Source of the DNA: Cytophagaceae bacterium
Lineage (GTDB): Bacteria > Bacteroidota > Bacteroidia > Cytophagales > Spirosomataceae
Direction: 5' to 3'
DNA length: 8,989 nt
Assembly (NCBI GenBank): GCA_947459055.1
Contig: CANHCG010000047.1
Span: 1-8,989 of the forward strand
The notes below the pieces were generated by a model, which had not been told where the DNA came from, searched no databases, and saw nothing but the letters and a program-made list of their open reading frames with translations. Shown here in pieces: positions 1-7,213 of this stretch; position 1 is the stretch's first letter, and each line of letters opens with the position of its first letter. The translations under genes and the position numbers were made by a program.

Positions 1-1465
1 CGATATGCGAACTAGACATGCACACGGGTACTAATAAATTCCCGCATTGCGATTCCTTTGGTAAAATGGACCCATAGGCGATTGAATAAGGCTTATCTGG
101 TTTCACACCGATGTCGCCCTCGTTTTGTACGAATCCGTTTGCTTGCACAAACCGCTGTGCATTGTGAGCATCGAGGGAGTAAGAGCCCATACCGACCGGT
201 TGGGGTACCTGTGTTTTCCCCAAAGCATCTGCTTCTTTCATAATAAATTCTCCCTTCATGCGGCGGGCTTCGCGAATGTAAAGTTGGTAAGGCCATCCGC
301 CATTTGCCTTAAACTCATCCTTCGCCAAACCCCATTCCTTCATACGCGACTGTACATCGCTTGGAACACGCGGGTCATTTTGCAGGAAATACATAAGGCC
401 CATTTGGTAATCCTTGTGTGCTTGATTGAGTTCCGCTCTGCGCGCATAGGAGGCCGTCGGGTAATCATAATTTTTCCCAATAAAGTCCGTGCTAAATGGC
501 CCGTGGTTATTTGTATCTGTTTTACGGTTCGGGAGTAGGTCAAATTTATCGAAGGTTTCGCGCCAACCACTCGCAAAAACACGGGCATACAGCGTATATC
601 GGGCTGGATCATAATTTGCCGGTTTCTCGAAAGGAATCCGATTAGCTGGGTGGTCGCTGAGGCACATGCGGTAGCAATAAGCCTGGATTTTATTGTCACC
701 GGAGCCATTCGGGCCAGGAATCTCGGGGGATACTTCGAGCAAAAGACCGCTGCTCGGGTCGCCTTCGATGCGGTAGGGACTGATGGGTTTTTTGAAATAA
801 TGTCCATGTTGGAAAACCCCCACCTGAACCCCGTTCCATTGTTCGCCGTAGACGGAATTCGCTTCTCGACCTACATGAAAATCCACGCCGGCCAAAGCCA
901 TCAAATCGCCTTCATAAGTGGCATCAATGAACATGCTACCGATATAGGTTTTACCTGAAATTGTCCGAATGGATTGGATGGTATTATTCTTTTTTTGGAT
1001 GCCTTTGGCGCTGCGATCGAGCCATTCGTTGCGGTGTACGATCAATGTAAATTCTTTCACATAATCCTCAAATACCTGCTCTGCGGCATGGGGCTCAAAA
1101 AGCCACATGGTTCGCATGGCACCGTCCATGGCGACAGTTCCCTGGCCTTTGTTGCCAAAGCTAGATTTGGCTTGCCAATTCCAGTTTTTGTCCACTTGGT
1201 AATGATCATAGATTCGTCGGTAGAAATCCCGTGCCAAACCCCCAATCACCTCTTTATTTCCCGTATCGGTAAAGCCCAATCCGCCGGAGGTCAAGCCTCC
1301 CAAATGGGTTTCGGGACAAAGGACAATCACAGATTTTCCCATTTTTTTTACTTGAACCGCCGCAATGATGGCGGAGGCGTTGCCCCCGTAAATGATGACA
1401 TCGGCTCGGTAAGTTTGGGCTTGGGTGATGAAACCCAACAAACATAAAATCAGAATTTTTCTCAT
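1..1465 (-). CDS. Secreted FAD-dependent oxidoreductase, 3' end beyond window
   Basis: The frame is open for 488 codons from the ATG at 1465 down to the left edge, so the C-terminus is missing. Residues 1-16 form an export signal (basic Met-Arg-Lys, hydrophobic core, likely cleavage after Ala16), placing the enzyme in the periplasm or outside the cell. The mature N-terminus starts at once with an FAD-binding Rossmann fold: strand 22-26, the Gly27-Gly28 loop, then HLGGLTSGGLG at 54-64, followed by TDTGN. This arrangement is typical of the FAD_oxidored family (PF12831), found in many Bacteroidota and sometimes annotated 'xanthan lyase'. The last visible residues (GNLLVPVCMSSSH) match the family's conserved block before the C-terminal FAD-contacting segment, so roughly 60-120 residues are probably missing. 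The substrate is unknown; a sugar or other extracellular organic compound is only a guess. The start ATG shares one base with the upstream stop (TGATG), which implies translational coupling to the acyltransferase gene. The third glycine expected in the dinucleotide loop is Ala32. Confidence 0.85.
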   Translation of the reverse strand, partial: MRKILILCLLGFITQAQTYRADVIIYGGNASAIIAAVQVKKMGKSVIVLCPETHLGGLTSGGLGFTDTGNKEVIGGLARDFYRRIYDHYQVDKNWNWQAKSSFGNKGQGTVAMDGAMRTMWLFEPHAAEQVFEDYVKEFTLIVHRNEWLDRSAKGIQKKNNTIQSIRTISGKTYIGSMFIDATYEGDLMALAGVDFHVGREANSVYGEQWNGVQVGVFQHGHYFKKPISPYRIEGDPSSGLLLEVSPEIPGPNGSGDNKIQAYCYRMCLSDHPANRIPFEKPANYDPARYTLYARVFASGWRETFDKFDLLPNRKTDTNNHGPFSTDFIGKNYDYPTASYARRAELNQAHKDYQMGLMYFLQNDPRVPSDVQSRMKEWGLAKDEFKANGGWPYQLYIREARRMKGEFIMKEADALGKTQVPQPVGMGSYSLDAHNAQRFVQANGFVQNEGDIGVKPDKPYSIAYGSILPKESQCGNLLVPVCMSSSHI

Positions 1466-2703
1466 CAGACTTTAAAGATTAATTTTTTACGATCAAATAG
1501 GACCAAAATGATTCCCCAAATAAACAAATAAACCAAAGCGCCCGCCAAAGAAGCAAGGTAAGGGTCCTTAAAAAATACTTGGATTCCCTGAACATTCAGC
1601 CAGGCAATGAGTCCCTTGTCTTCGATTTTGATCATGTTTAGCGCTCTGGGAATAATTCCCGAAAAGAAGAAAACCAACATAGGATTAGCGCCAAATAATT
1701 GAAACAGCTTAATCCCCTTTCGCCCGTCCCTTACCTCTATCCAATAATAAAAGCCCGCCAAAAAAAGCATCGCAAATCCCCCAGCCAGAAGAACATATGA
1801 GCTGGTCCATAGGGATTTATTGATTGGAAAAACAGGGCTCCACACAATACCAATAATTAAAAATAGCCCGCCCAATATGGCGACTTTTTTTAATTCTTTG
1901 GCTCCTCCGGACCAAAGCATTTGGCCTACCAATACCCCAAGAATCCCCGTCCCCAAAGCCGGCAAGGTGCTTAAAACGCCTTCAGGGTCCCATGTTTTAG
2001 ACGTAATCCATAAATGTCCCGGTAAGAGGTAATTATCCAGCCATGCAGCCAAATTCGTCCCCACCTCCACATTCGCTGGTCCCACTCCAGGTACGGGAAC
2101 AAGCGCCATTAGGCCCCAATAAGCCAATAAAATCAACCCAAATATGCCCCACAACACACGGGAAGAACAAGACAAATACAAGAAAGAAGTGCCGGCATAA
2201 ACCAAAGCGATGCGTTGAAGTACCCCTGGAATCCGAACGGTGGCGAAGGCCTCCATGCCACTGAAACATAAAAAAAGACTGAAAATCAACAGCCCCAGCG
2301 CTACGTAAAATTGCTTTTTTAGCGGGTAATTCCCCACCAAAAGAGCGAAGATCAGCGCAGTATAAACTAAGCGGATGGCCAACAAAGGCGCGCCCTCCCA
2401 ATCCCCCACATGGATTTTAGAAAAGAACGACAAGGAAAGGCCCAATAAAAAAATACGCATGGTCCTAGTAGCGATTTTCATGCTATTGCAATCCTTCGTT
2501 GGATTAGCTAAAACCACTGAAACGCCCACGATGAAAAGGAAAAAGGGGAAAACTAAATCCGTCGGGGTCCAGCCGTGCCAGGCCGCATGTTCCAGCGGCG
2601 CATAAATATGTCCCCAATCCCCGGGATTATTTACTAGCGTCATCATCATGACAGTTAATCCACGAAATACATCCACTGATAGGATTCGTGTATTCCCCTT
2701 CAT
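1465..2703 (-). CDS. HGSNAT/NagX-like membrane acyltransferase (DUF5009 type)
   Basis: This is a 412-residue integral membrane protein with about ten to eleven hydrophobic segments spread over its whole length. The N-terminus carries the family signature: SVDVFRGLTV at 9-18, VNNPG at 24-28, then LEHAAWHGWTPTDLVFPFF at about 37-55. This matches bacterial relatives of heparan-alpha-glucosaminide N-acetyltransferase, often named NagX or DUF5009 in Bacteroidota. By alignment with human HGSNAT, whose active-site histidine lies in the corresponding HxxWNGxT motif, His39 is the likely acetyl-accepting residue. The probable role is moving acetyl groups from cytoplasmic acetyl-CoA across the inner membrane to a periplasmic amino-sugar or glycan; the acceptor is inferred, not shown. 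Some family members are annotated as N-acetylglucosamine transporters, which cannot be excluded. The gene starts 1 nt after the PorP-family stop and its own stop overlaps the next ATG, so it is the middle gene of an operon. No Shine-Dalgarno sequence is visible. Confidence 0.85.
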   Translation of the reverse strand: MKGNTRILSVDVFRGLTVMMMTLVNNPGDWGHIYAPLEHAAWHGWTPTDLVFPFFLFIVGVSVVLANPTKDCNSMKIATRTMRIFLLGLSLSFFSKIHVGDWEGAPLLAIRLVYTALIFALLVGNYPLKKQFYVALGLLIFSLFLCFSGMEAFATVRIPGVLQRIALVYAGTSFLYLSCSSRVLWGIFGLILLAYWGLMALVPVPGVGPANVEVGTNLAAWLDNYLLPGHLWITSKTWDPEGVLSTLPALGTGILGVLVGQMLWSGGAKELKKVAILGGLFLIIGIVWSPVFPINKSLWTSSYVLLAGGFAMLFLAGFYYWIEVRDGRKGIKLFQLFGANPMLVFFFSGIIPRALNMIKIEDKGLIAWLNVQGIQVFFKDPYLASLAGALVYLFIWGIILVLFDRKKLIFKV

Positions 2704-2704
2704 C

Positions 2705-3724
2705 TTATTGAGCCAAGAAATTTTCTAGTAAAATACCCAAAACCAATTCATGAGAACCCAAGGAAGTTCGAGAAAGTCCCATCGAATGGACTTCATAGGA
2801 ATAGGTGACATTTACCCGTTCACTGATTTGTGCGCCAATCAGAGCCGCGACAGCCTCCTGGTGCCGATAAGAAATCCCTCCCCAAAGTGCGTTCGAATAG
2901 GTCGCCTTCAAATTGGCCTCATAACTAAAGGTCGCATTTTTCATGTATTTTACGAGAATGGAAGGGGAGATATCCCAATAATCATTTAGGCGTTTTTGAA
3001 AACCGGCAGCAAGCAACATATTCGGAACGGTTGCCCCTAACCACATGGTGCGAATGGTATCTTTATCGGTAATATTCGTTCGCAAAAGGCTATAATTGTC
3101 CATAATTAATTGGTTCACCGCCACTCCGATGTGATAGTCACGCGTGTAATACATGCCCCCGACGTTAATCATAGGTTGCGAGCCCAACAATTTTCCACTG
3201 ATGATATTCGGGTCGTTTTGATCCTTCACATCCAGTCCCCCTAAATTTAAAATGCGCTGATGCAGGCCGATTGTCGTCCCAACCGAGAATTTGCGTTCGC
3301 CTCCCAACGCTAAATGATAGGCATAGGTACCCCCGATGGAAATATTGGTTAATGGTCCAAATTGATCCCCTAAAATCTGAATCCCAAGCCCTTGATGTGG
3401 AGCAGGTCGGATGGTATTAGGCCGAATTTTAGTTGATTCATAGGGCCTTTGGATTGTTTTTGACCTATTTAATCGGTAGCCGGTAGACGTCAGATCCGAT
3501 TTGTCTAAGGCCATGTGGCCTGTCATGTAAAAACTGCTGATGGAAGAATTGAGGCCGGTCCATTGTTGGCGAAACCCTGTTTTCACCTCCCCATGGTCTT
3601 CGAAACCGGCAAAGGCCGGATTGTAAAGATACTTGTTCGACATGTATTGGGTGAACTGGGACGTTTGTTGGGCCCTACCTAACCATGAACAAAAAATAAA
3701 AATTATGAGAATTAAATATCGCAT
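2705..3724 (-). CDS. PorP/SprF-family type IX secretion system membrane protein
   Basis: The product has 339 residues and a clear signal peptide (hydrophobic 3-15, Gly-Arg-Ala at 16-18, probable cleavage before Gln19). The mature protein begins with the PorP/SprF hallmark QFTQYMSNKYLYNPAFAG at 23-40, then FRQQWTGLN near 51-59. The remainder shows alternating strands with aromatic residues (GLGIQILGDQFGP, GGTYAYHLALG, GGMYYTRDYHIGVAVNQL), consistent with an outer-membrane beta-barrel. PorP/SprF proteins are associated with the type IX secretion or gliding machinery, and many paralogues are thought to anchor or help export a particular large surface protein. Residues 74-110 form a basic, proline-containing insertion between the conserved N-terminal block and the first repeated strands. 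It is the first gene of a minus-strand operon, followed 1 nt later by an acyltransferase; no large adhesin is visible nearby. The start is the ATG immediately preceding the signal peptide. The family call is firm, the specific partner unknown. Confidence 0.9.
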   Translation of the reverse strand: MRYLILIIFIFCSWLGRAQQTSQFTQYMSNKYLYNPAFAGFEDHGEVKTGFRQQWTGLNSSISSFYMTGHMALDKSDLTSTGYRLNRSKTIQRPYESTKIRPNTIRPAPHQGLGIQILGDQFGPLTNISIGGTYAYHLALGGERKFSVGTTIGLHQRILNLGGLDVKDQNDPNIISGKLLGSQPMINVGGMYYTRDYHIGVAVNQLIMDNYSLLRTNITDKDTIRTMWLGATVPNMLLAAGFQKRLNDYWDISPSILVKYMKNATFSYEANLKATYSNALWGGISYRHQEAVAALIGAQISERVNVTYSYEVHSMGLSRTSLGSHELVLGILLENFLAQ

Positions 3725-3732
3725 CCGCAGGG

Positions 3733-3765
3733 TTTGGAACCGTAAAAATCGTTTAAATATATTTA
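3733..3765 (+). promoter_or_regulatory. Candidate promoter of the bshC operon
   Basis: TTTG at 3733-3736 is separated by 21 bp from TATATTTA at 3758-3765. This fits the Bacteroidota -33/-7 pattern (TTTG, spacer of about 17-23, TAnnTTTG) except for the last base of the -7 box. A transcription start near 3770-3775 would leave a leader of about 35 nt before the bshC ATG at 3809. This is inferred from sequence only. Confidence 0.45.
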
Positions 3766-3766
3766 A
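3753..3766. promoter_or_regulatory. 14-bp AT palindrome in divergent promoter region
   Basis: TTAAATATATTTAA is a perfect palindrome lying centrally in the 84-bp gap between two divergent operons. Because it is symmetric it contains a TATATTTA -7-like box on both strands: 3758-3765 on plus and 3761-3754 on minus. The minus-strand copy would put transcription of the PorP-family operon about 20-25 nt before its ATG at 3724, but I see no good -33 TTG for it. It could alternatively be a protein-binding site or simply an AT-rich promoter core. Confidence 0.35.
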
Positions 3767-3808
3767 TTTCGTCAGAACTTTTTGGAAAAAAGCAGGGTTT
3801 TATCAATT

Positions 3809-5359
3809 ATGCACGTACAAAGTTATCCAATTAACGAAATTCCATCCTTCTCAAAACTGCTCATTCAGTATTTGGCAGGGGATTCTTCTTTAAAATCCTT
3901 CTATGGACAGGCGCCGAAACTTGCATCCTTTGCTGAGCAAATTAACCTGAAAAAATCATTTAGTCAATCCAACAGACAAGTTCTTGTGGAAGTCCTAAAG
4001 GACCAATACCAGGCCATTGGCGAAGTAAGTAATATAGCCACCTTAGCTAACGAAAAAACCTTTACCGTCACCACTGGACACCAGTTAAACCTGTTCACGG
4101 GACCGCTTTATGTGATATATAAATTAGTTTCAACCATTAATTTGGCCCGAAAACTACAAGAAACCTATCCTGAATTTCACTTCGTGCCTGTCTATTGGAT
4201 GGCCACAGAAGATCACGATTGGGACGAAATCAATCATTTTCATTGGTACGGAAAAAAATACCAGTGGGATACGGATCAAAAAGGCGCTGTGGGCCGGTTT
4301 GCCTTGGAAGGGATGCGGGGCTTTTTGTCCCAATTACCTGATTCCGTGGAGGTATTTGAAAAAGCCTATACCGAAGGAAAAACACTTGCTCAAGCAGTGC
4401 AAATGTATGTTCACTCGCTCTTCGGCGCAGACGGATTGCTATGTTTGGATGCGGATGATGCGCGATTAAAGCAGGTTTTTGTTCCCGTGATGGAAGCGGA
4501 TTTATTTGATCATAAACACCAGGCGCTCGTCGAAGAGAAAAATACGCTTCTCGAAACCCTCGGCTATAAAGCCCAAATTCATGCCCGGGAAATTAATCTC
4601 TTTTACATGACAGATGGGCTTCGCGAGCGGATTGAAAAAAAAGGAGAAGCCTACCACGTGGTAAATCAATCGCACACATGGCATGAGGAAGCACTACGTG
4701 ATGAAATATTAAATCACCCGGAACGTTTTAGCCCGAATGTGGTCTTAAGGCCGCTTTATCAAGAATGCATTTTGCCGAATCTGGCCTATTTAGGAGGTCC
4801 GGCAGAAGTGGTTTATTGGTTACAATTAAAAGGGATTTTTGATACGCATTCGGTGCCATTCCCGATTTTGCTGCCGAGAAATTTTGGTTTGGTTATCACG
4901 GCGGCCCAACAAGCCCGCATCGAAAAATTAGGCATCGTATCATCTGATTTATTTGCCGATGAATTTACTATGCGTCAAAAATTTGTTGCACAACACAGTC
5001 CTCATGCCTTAGATTTAGTCGCGGAGCGGGCGCGTTTGTCACCGATTTTTGAGGACATGATTCAAAAAGCGCGCGCCGTGGATGTAACCTTGGAGGCTTC
5101 GGCGAAGGCAGAACAGCATCGTTGGGAACAAGGATTATCTAAACTCGAGAAAAAAATTAAGAAAGCGGAAGAGCGGAATCAGTCGATTGGCGTACAACAA
5201 TTGTTGGGCCTACGAGCCGCCTTATTCCCCGAGGGCCATTGGCAAGAGCGGCATGAGAATTTTTTATCCTTTTATTTGAGCCATCCTTCGTTTATTGAGG
5301 ATTTAAAAGCCAACTTTGACCCCTTGTTATTTCACATGTATGTGATGCAATTGGACTAA
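3809..5359 (+). CDS. bshC: Bacillithiol biosynthesis cysteine-adding enzyme BshC
   Basis: The product has 516 residues, close to the usual BshC length of about 520-540. BshC is thought to catalyse the last step of bacillithiol synthesis, joining cysteine to glucosaminyl-malate in the cytoplasm. Recognisable features are the N-terminal VQSYPINEIPSFSKL (about 3-17), the conserved TGHQLNLFTGPLY loop starting at Thr89 (TGQQ in Bacillus), and EDHDWDEINHF at 134-144. Later come the block LRPLYQECILPNLAYLGGPAEV and a charged C-terminal coiled coil at roughly 425-470. A longer reading from a TTG at 3782 adds nine residues that are unlike BshC N-termini, so the ATG at 3809 is preferred. No Shine-Dalgarno sequence precedes it. 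It heads a four-gene operon; mnmH starts two bases after its stop. BshA and BshB, needed for the earlier steps, are not in the window and must lie elsewhere if the pathway is complete. Confidence 0.93.
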   Translation: MHVQSYPINEIPSFSKLLIQYLAGDSSLKSFYGQAPKLASFAEQINLKKSFSQSNRQVLVEVLKDQYQAIGEVSNIATLANEKTFTVTTGHQLNLFTGPLYVIYKLVSTINLARKLQETYPEFHFVPVYWMATEDHDWDEINHFHWYGKKYQWDTDQKGAVGRFALEGMRGFLSQLPDSVEVFEKAYTEGKTLAQAVQMYVHSLFGADGLLCLDADDARLKQVFVPVMEADLFDHKHQALVEEKNTLLETLGYKAQIHAREINLFYMTDGLRERIEKKGEAYHVVNQSHTWHEEALRDEILNHPERFSPNVVLRPLYQECILPNLAYLGGPAEVVYWLQLKGIFDTHSVPFPILLPRNFGLVITAAQQARIEKLGIVSSDLFADEFTMRQKFVAQHSPHALDLVAERARLSPIFEDMIQKARAVDVTLEASAKAEQHRWEQGLSKLEKKIKKAEERNQSIGVQQLLGLRAALFPEGHWQERHENFLSFYLSHPSFIEDLKANFDPLLFHMYVMQLD

Positions 5360-5361
5360 AA

Positions 5362-6399
5362 ATGGCAGAAAAATTAAATCCCAACGCTTTTTTAGACGCG
5401 GCGCAAACTTATCCGATCTTGGATGTCCGTTCACCGAGTGAATATGTGCGGGCTCATATTCCAGGGGCAATTTCCCTACCTATTTTTGATGACACGGAAC
5501 GTGCTGCGGTGGGAACCTGCTACAAGCAACAGGGAAAAGACCAAGCCATCGAATTAGGGCTCGAATTTGTGGGTCCCAAACTGGCGAATTGGGTAAAACA
5601 AGTTAAAAAATTAGCGGTGGAGGGAACGGTTTTAGTGCATTGTTGGCGAGGCGGCATGCGTTCTTCGAGCATGGCTTGGTTGTTTGAAACAGCGGGTTTG
5701 CGCGTAAAATTGTTAGTCGGGGGATACAAGGCCTACCGAAATTATGTTTTAGAAATTTTAGAACAGCCTATTCCAATTCGGGTCTTAGGGGGGAAAACGG
5801 GGAGTGGGAAAACGGAGATTTTGTTGGAAATGAAAAATCGCGGCTTTCAAGTGGTGGATTTAGAGGGCTTAGCCCATCATCGGGGTTCAGCCTTTGGGCA
5901 TTTGGGATTAGCGCCACAGCCGACGAGCGAGCATTTTGAAAATACCTTAGTCCATGAATTAATTGGAATGGATTTTTCAAAAGAGATTTGGATGGAGGAT
6001 GAAAGTCGGCACATCGGAAAAGTCTTTATGGGCGCGCCATTTTATGAGCAATTGCGCAAAGCCCCGATTTTATTTTTAGACATTGAGGCGGAGCATCGCT
6101 TACCCCATTTGGTCGAGGTATATGCAAACTACCCCAAAGAAATGCTTGCGCAGGCCCTGGAAAAAATTAAAAAACGAATGGGCGGCCAACATTTTCAAGA
6201 GGCCGTGATTGCCCTCGAAAACAACGATTTTAGTTTGGTGGCAGATCTTACGCTACACTATTACGATAAAGCCTATTTACACGGATTGGAACAAAGGAAA
6301 GAGGCGTCCATCCGGAAATTGGTATTAAAAACCCTGGATACGAAATCTCAAACGGATGCGGTAATTCAAGAATTGTCTATTAATTTTATAGAGAAATAA
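5362..6399 (+). CDS. mnmH: tRNA 2-selenouridine synthase MnmH/SelU
   Basis: The product has 345 residues, slightly shorter than the E. coli enzyme (about 364). It replaces the 2-thio group of 2-thiouridine at tRNA wobble position 34 with selenium from selenophosphate, through a geranylated intermediate in known members. An N-terminal rhodanese domain (about 1-130) contains LDVRSPSEY at 20-28, the family-specific GTCYKQQGKDQAIELG at 51-66, and the catalytic loop HCWRGGMRS with Cys94. A P-loop domain follows, with Walker A motif GGKTGSGKT at 143-151. Downstream, EDESRHIG resembles the conserved EDE/SR segment of SelU. Both domains look intact. The gene sits two bases after bshC and 3 nt before cysE, so it is probably co-transcribed with them. 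The selenophosphate synthase gene selD is not visible here; without one in the genome the enzyme might act only in geranylation or be unused. Confidence 0.93.
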   Translation: MAEKLNPNAFLDAAQTYPILDVRSPSEYVRAHIPGAISLPIFDDTERAAVGTCYKQQGKDQAIELGLEFVGPKLANWVKQVKKLAVEGTVLVHCWRGGMRSSSMAWLFETAGLRVKLLVGGYKAYRNYVLEILEQPIPIRVLGGKTGSGKTEILLEMKNRGFQVVDLEGLAHHRGSAFGHLGLAPQPTSEHFENTLVHELIGMDFSKEIWMEDESRHIGKVFMGAPFYEQLRKAPILFLDIEAEHRLPHLVEVYANYPKEMLAQALEKIKKRMGGQHFQEAVIALENNDFSLVADLTLHYYDKAYLHGLEQRKEASIRKLVLKTLDTKSQTDAVIQELSINFIEK

Positions 6400-6402
6400 A
6401 TA

Positions 6403-7212
6403 ATGCCTATGCTTCCTGAATCATTTTTGGCTGAACTTTTACAAAAACACCAAACGAGTCGGTCATTTCCGGCCACTTCGGAGATTAAAAAGCTTTTTAC
6501 CAAAATCGTTCTAACGCTTTTCCCGGAGCAAACTCGAATCCATATCAAATCCCAAGAAGAATTAAGGGCGGTGTGGGAGAGTGTAGAAAATGGCTTAGAA
6601 AGTATGTTGCACGCCATGAAAGCGGATTTAAAGGAGAGTCCTCAGGCGCTTTCGGCGGCATTTATGAAAAAAATACCGGCGATTTATGAGGTGCTTCTGA
6701 CAGATGTGGAAGCGATGGTGAATGGAGATCCGGCGGCAACCACCGACTATGAGGTCATCCGGACCTATCCAGGCTTTTATGCCTTGGCTTTTTACCGATT
6801 AGCCCATGGATTACATGAACTAGATATCCCTTTGATTCCCCGAATTTTAACAGAATATGCGCATTCCAAAACCGGAATCGACATCCATCCTGGAGCGCAA
6901 ATCGGAAATTATTTCTTCATGGATCACGGAACTGGGATTGTAATTGGTGAAACTTGTGTAATTGGTGAACATGTGAAAATATATCAAGGCGTAACGCTGG
7001 GGGCGCTATCCGTAGATAAAAAAATGGCTTCGACGAAGCGCCACCCGACCATCGAGAATTATGTCGTGATTTATTCTGGCGCCACGATTTTAGGAGGAGA
7101 AACGGTGGTAGGCGAGCATTCGGTGATTGGGGGAAACGTTTGGTTGACCCATAGCGTCGCCTCAAACACCAAAATTTACCATCAAGCAAATTCCAAATTG
7201 ATTCAAGAATAA
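6403..7212 (+). CDS. cysE: Serine O-acetyltransferase CysE
   Basis: The product (269 residues) transfers acetyl from acetyl-CoA to L-serine, giving O-acetylserine, the first dedicated step of cysteine synthesis. The N-terminal half is alpha-helical (about 1-145), including the SAT block RTYPGFYALAFYRLAHGL. The C-terminal half is a left-handed beta-helix of hexapeptide repeats (about 155-250). The catalytic Asp-His pair is visible as DIHPG with Asp160 and MDHGTG with His175; their spacing of 15 equals Asp143/His158 in E. coli. The segments IVIGET and YQGVTLGALS are also diagnostic. The C-terminus ends in Gln-Glu rather than the Ile that in enteric CysE docks into CysK, so a classical cysteine synthase complex is not predicted. 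The start ATG at 6403 follows mnmH by 3 nt; a second in-frame ATG lies at 6409. It is separated from cysM by a single base. Confidence 0.94.
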   Translation: MPMLPESFLAELLQKHQTSRSFPATSEIKKLFTKIVLTLFPEQTRIHIKSQEELRAVWESVENGLESMLHAMKADLKESPQALSAAFMKKIPAIYEVLLTDVEAMVNGDPAATTDYEVIRTYPGFYALAFYRLAHGLHELDIPLIPRILTEYAHSKTGIDIHPGAQIGNYFFMDHGTGIVIGETCVIGEHVKIYQGVTLGALSVDKKMASTKRHPTIENYVVIYSGATILGGETVVGEHSVIGGNVWLTHSVASNTKIYHQANSKLIQE

Positions 7213-7213
7213 C

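Noticed and set aside
125..538. Open plus-strand frame of 137 codons
   Set aside because: It is antisense to the FAD oxidoreductase, whose minus-strand frame is continuous and carries family motifs. The translated product has no recognisable feature.
340..807. Minus-strand frame of 155 codons
   Set aside because: It lies out of frame inside the oxidoreductase gene, and its product is basic and motif-free.
974..1447. Open plus-strand frame of 157 codons
   Set aside because: It is opposite the signal peptide and Rossmann fold of the oxidoreductase and is a mirror of that coding bias.
1..1465. Possible pseudogene, because no complete reading frame with a stop is present
   Set aside because: Translation from the ATG at 1465 to the left edge has no stop or frameshift; the gene is simply cut by the window boundary.
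3782..3808. Extended BshC start at TTG 3782
   Set aside because: The nine extra residues do not resemble BshC N-termini, while the ATG at 3809 begins exactly at the conserved start.
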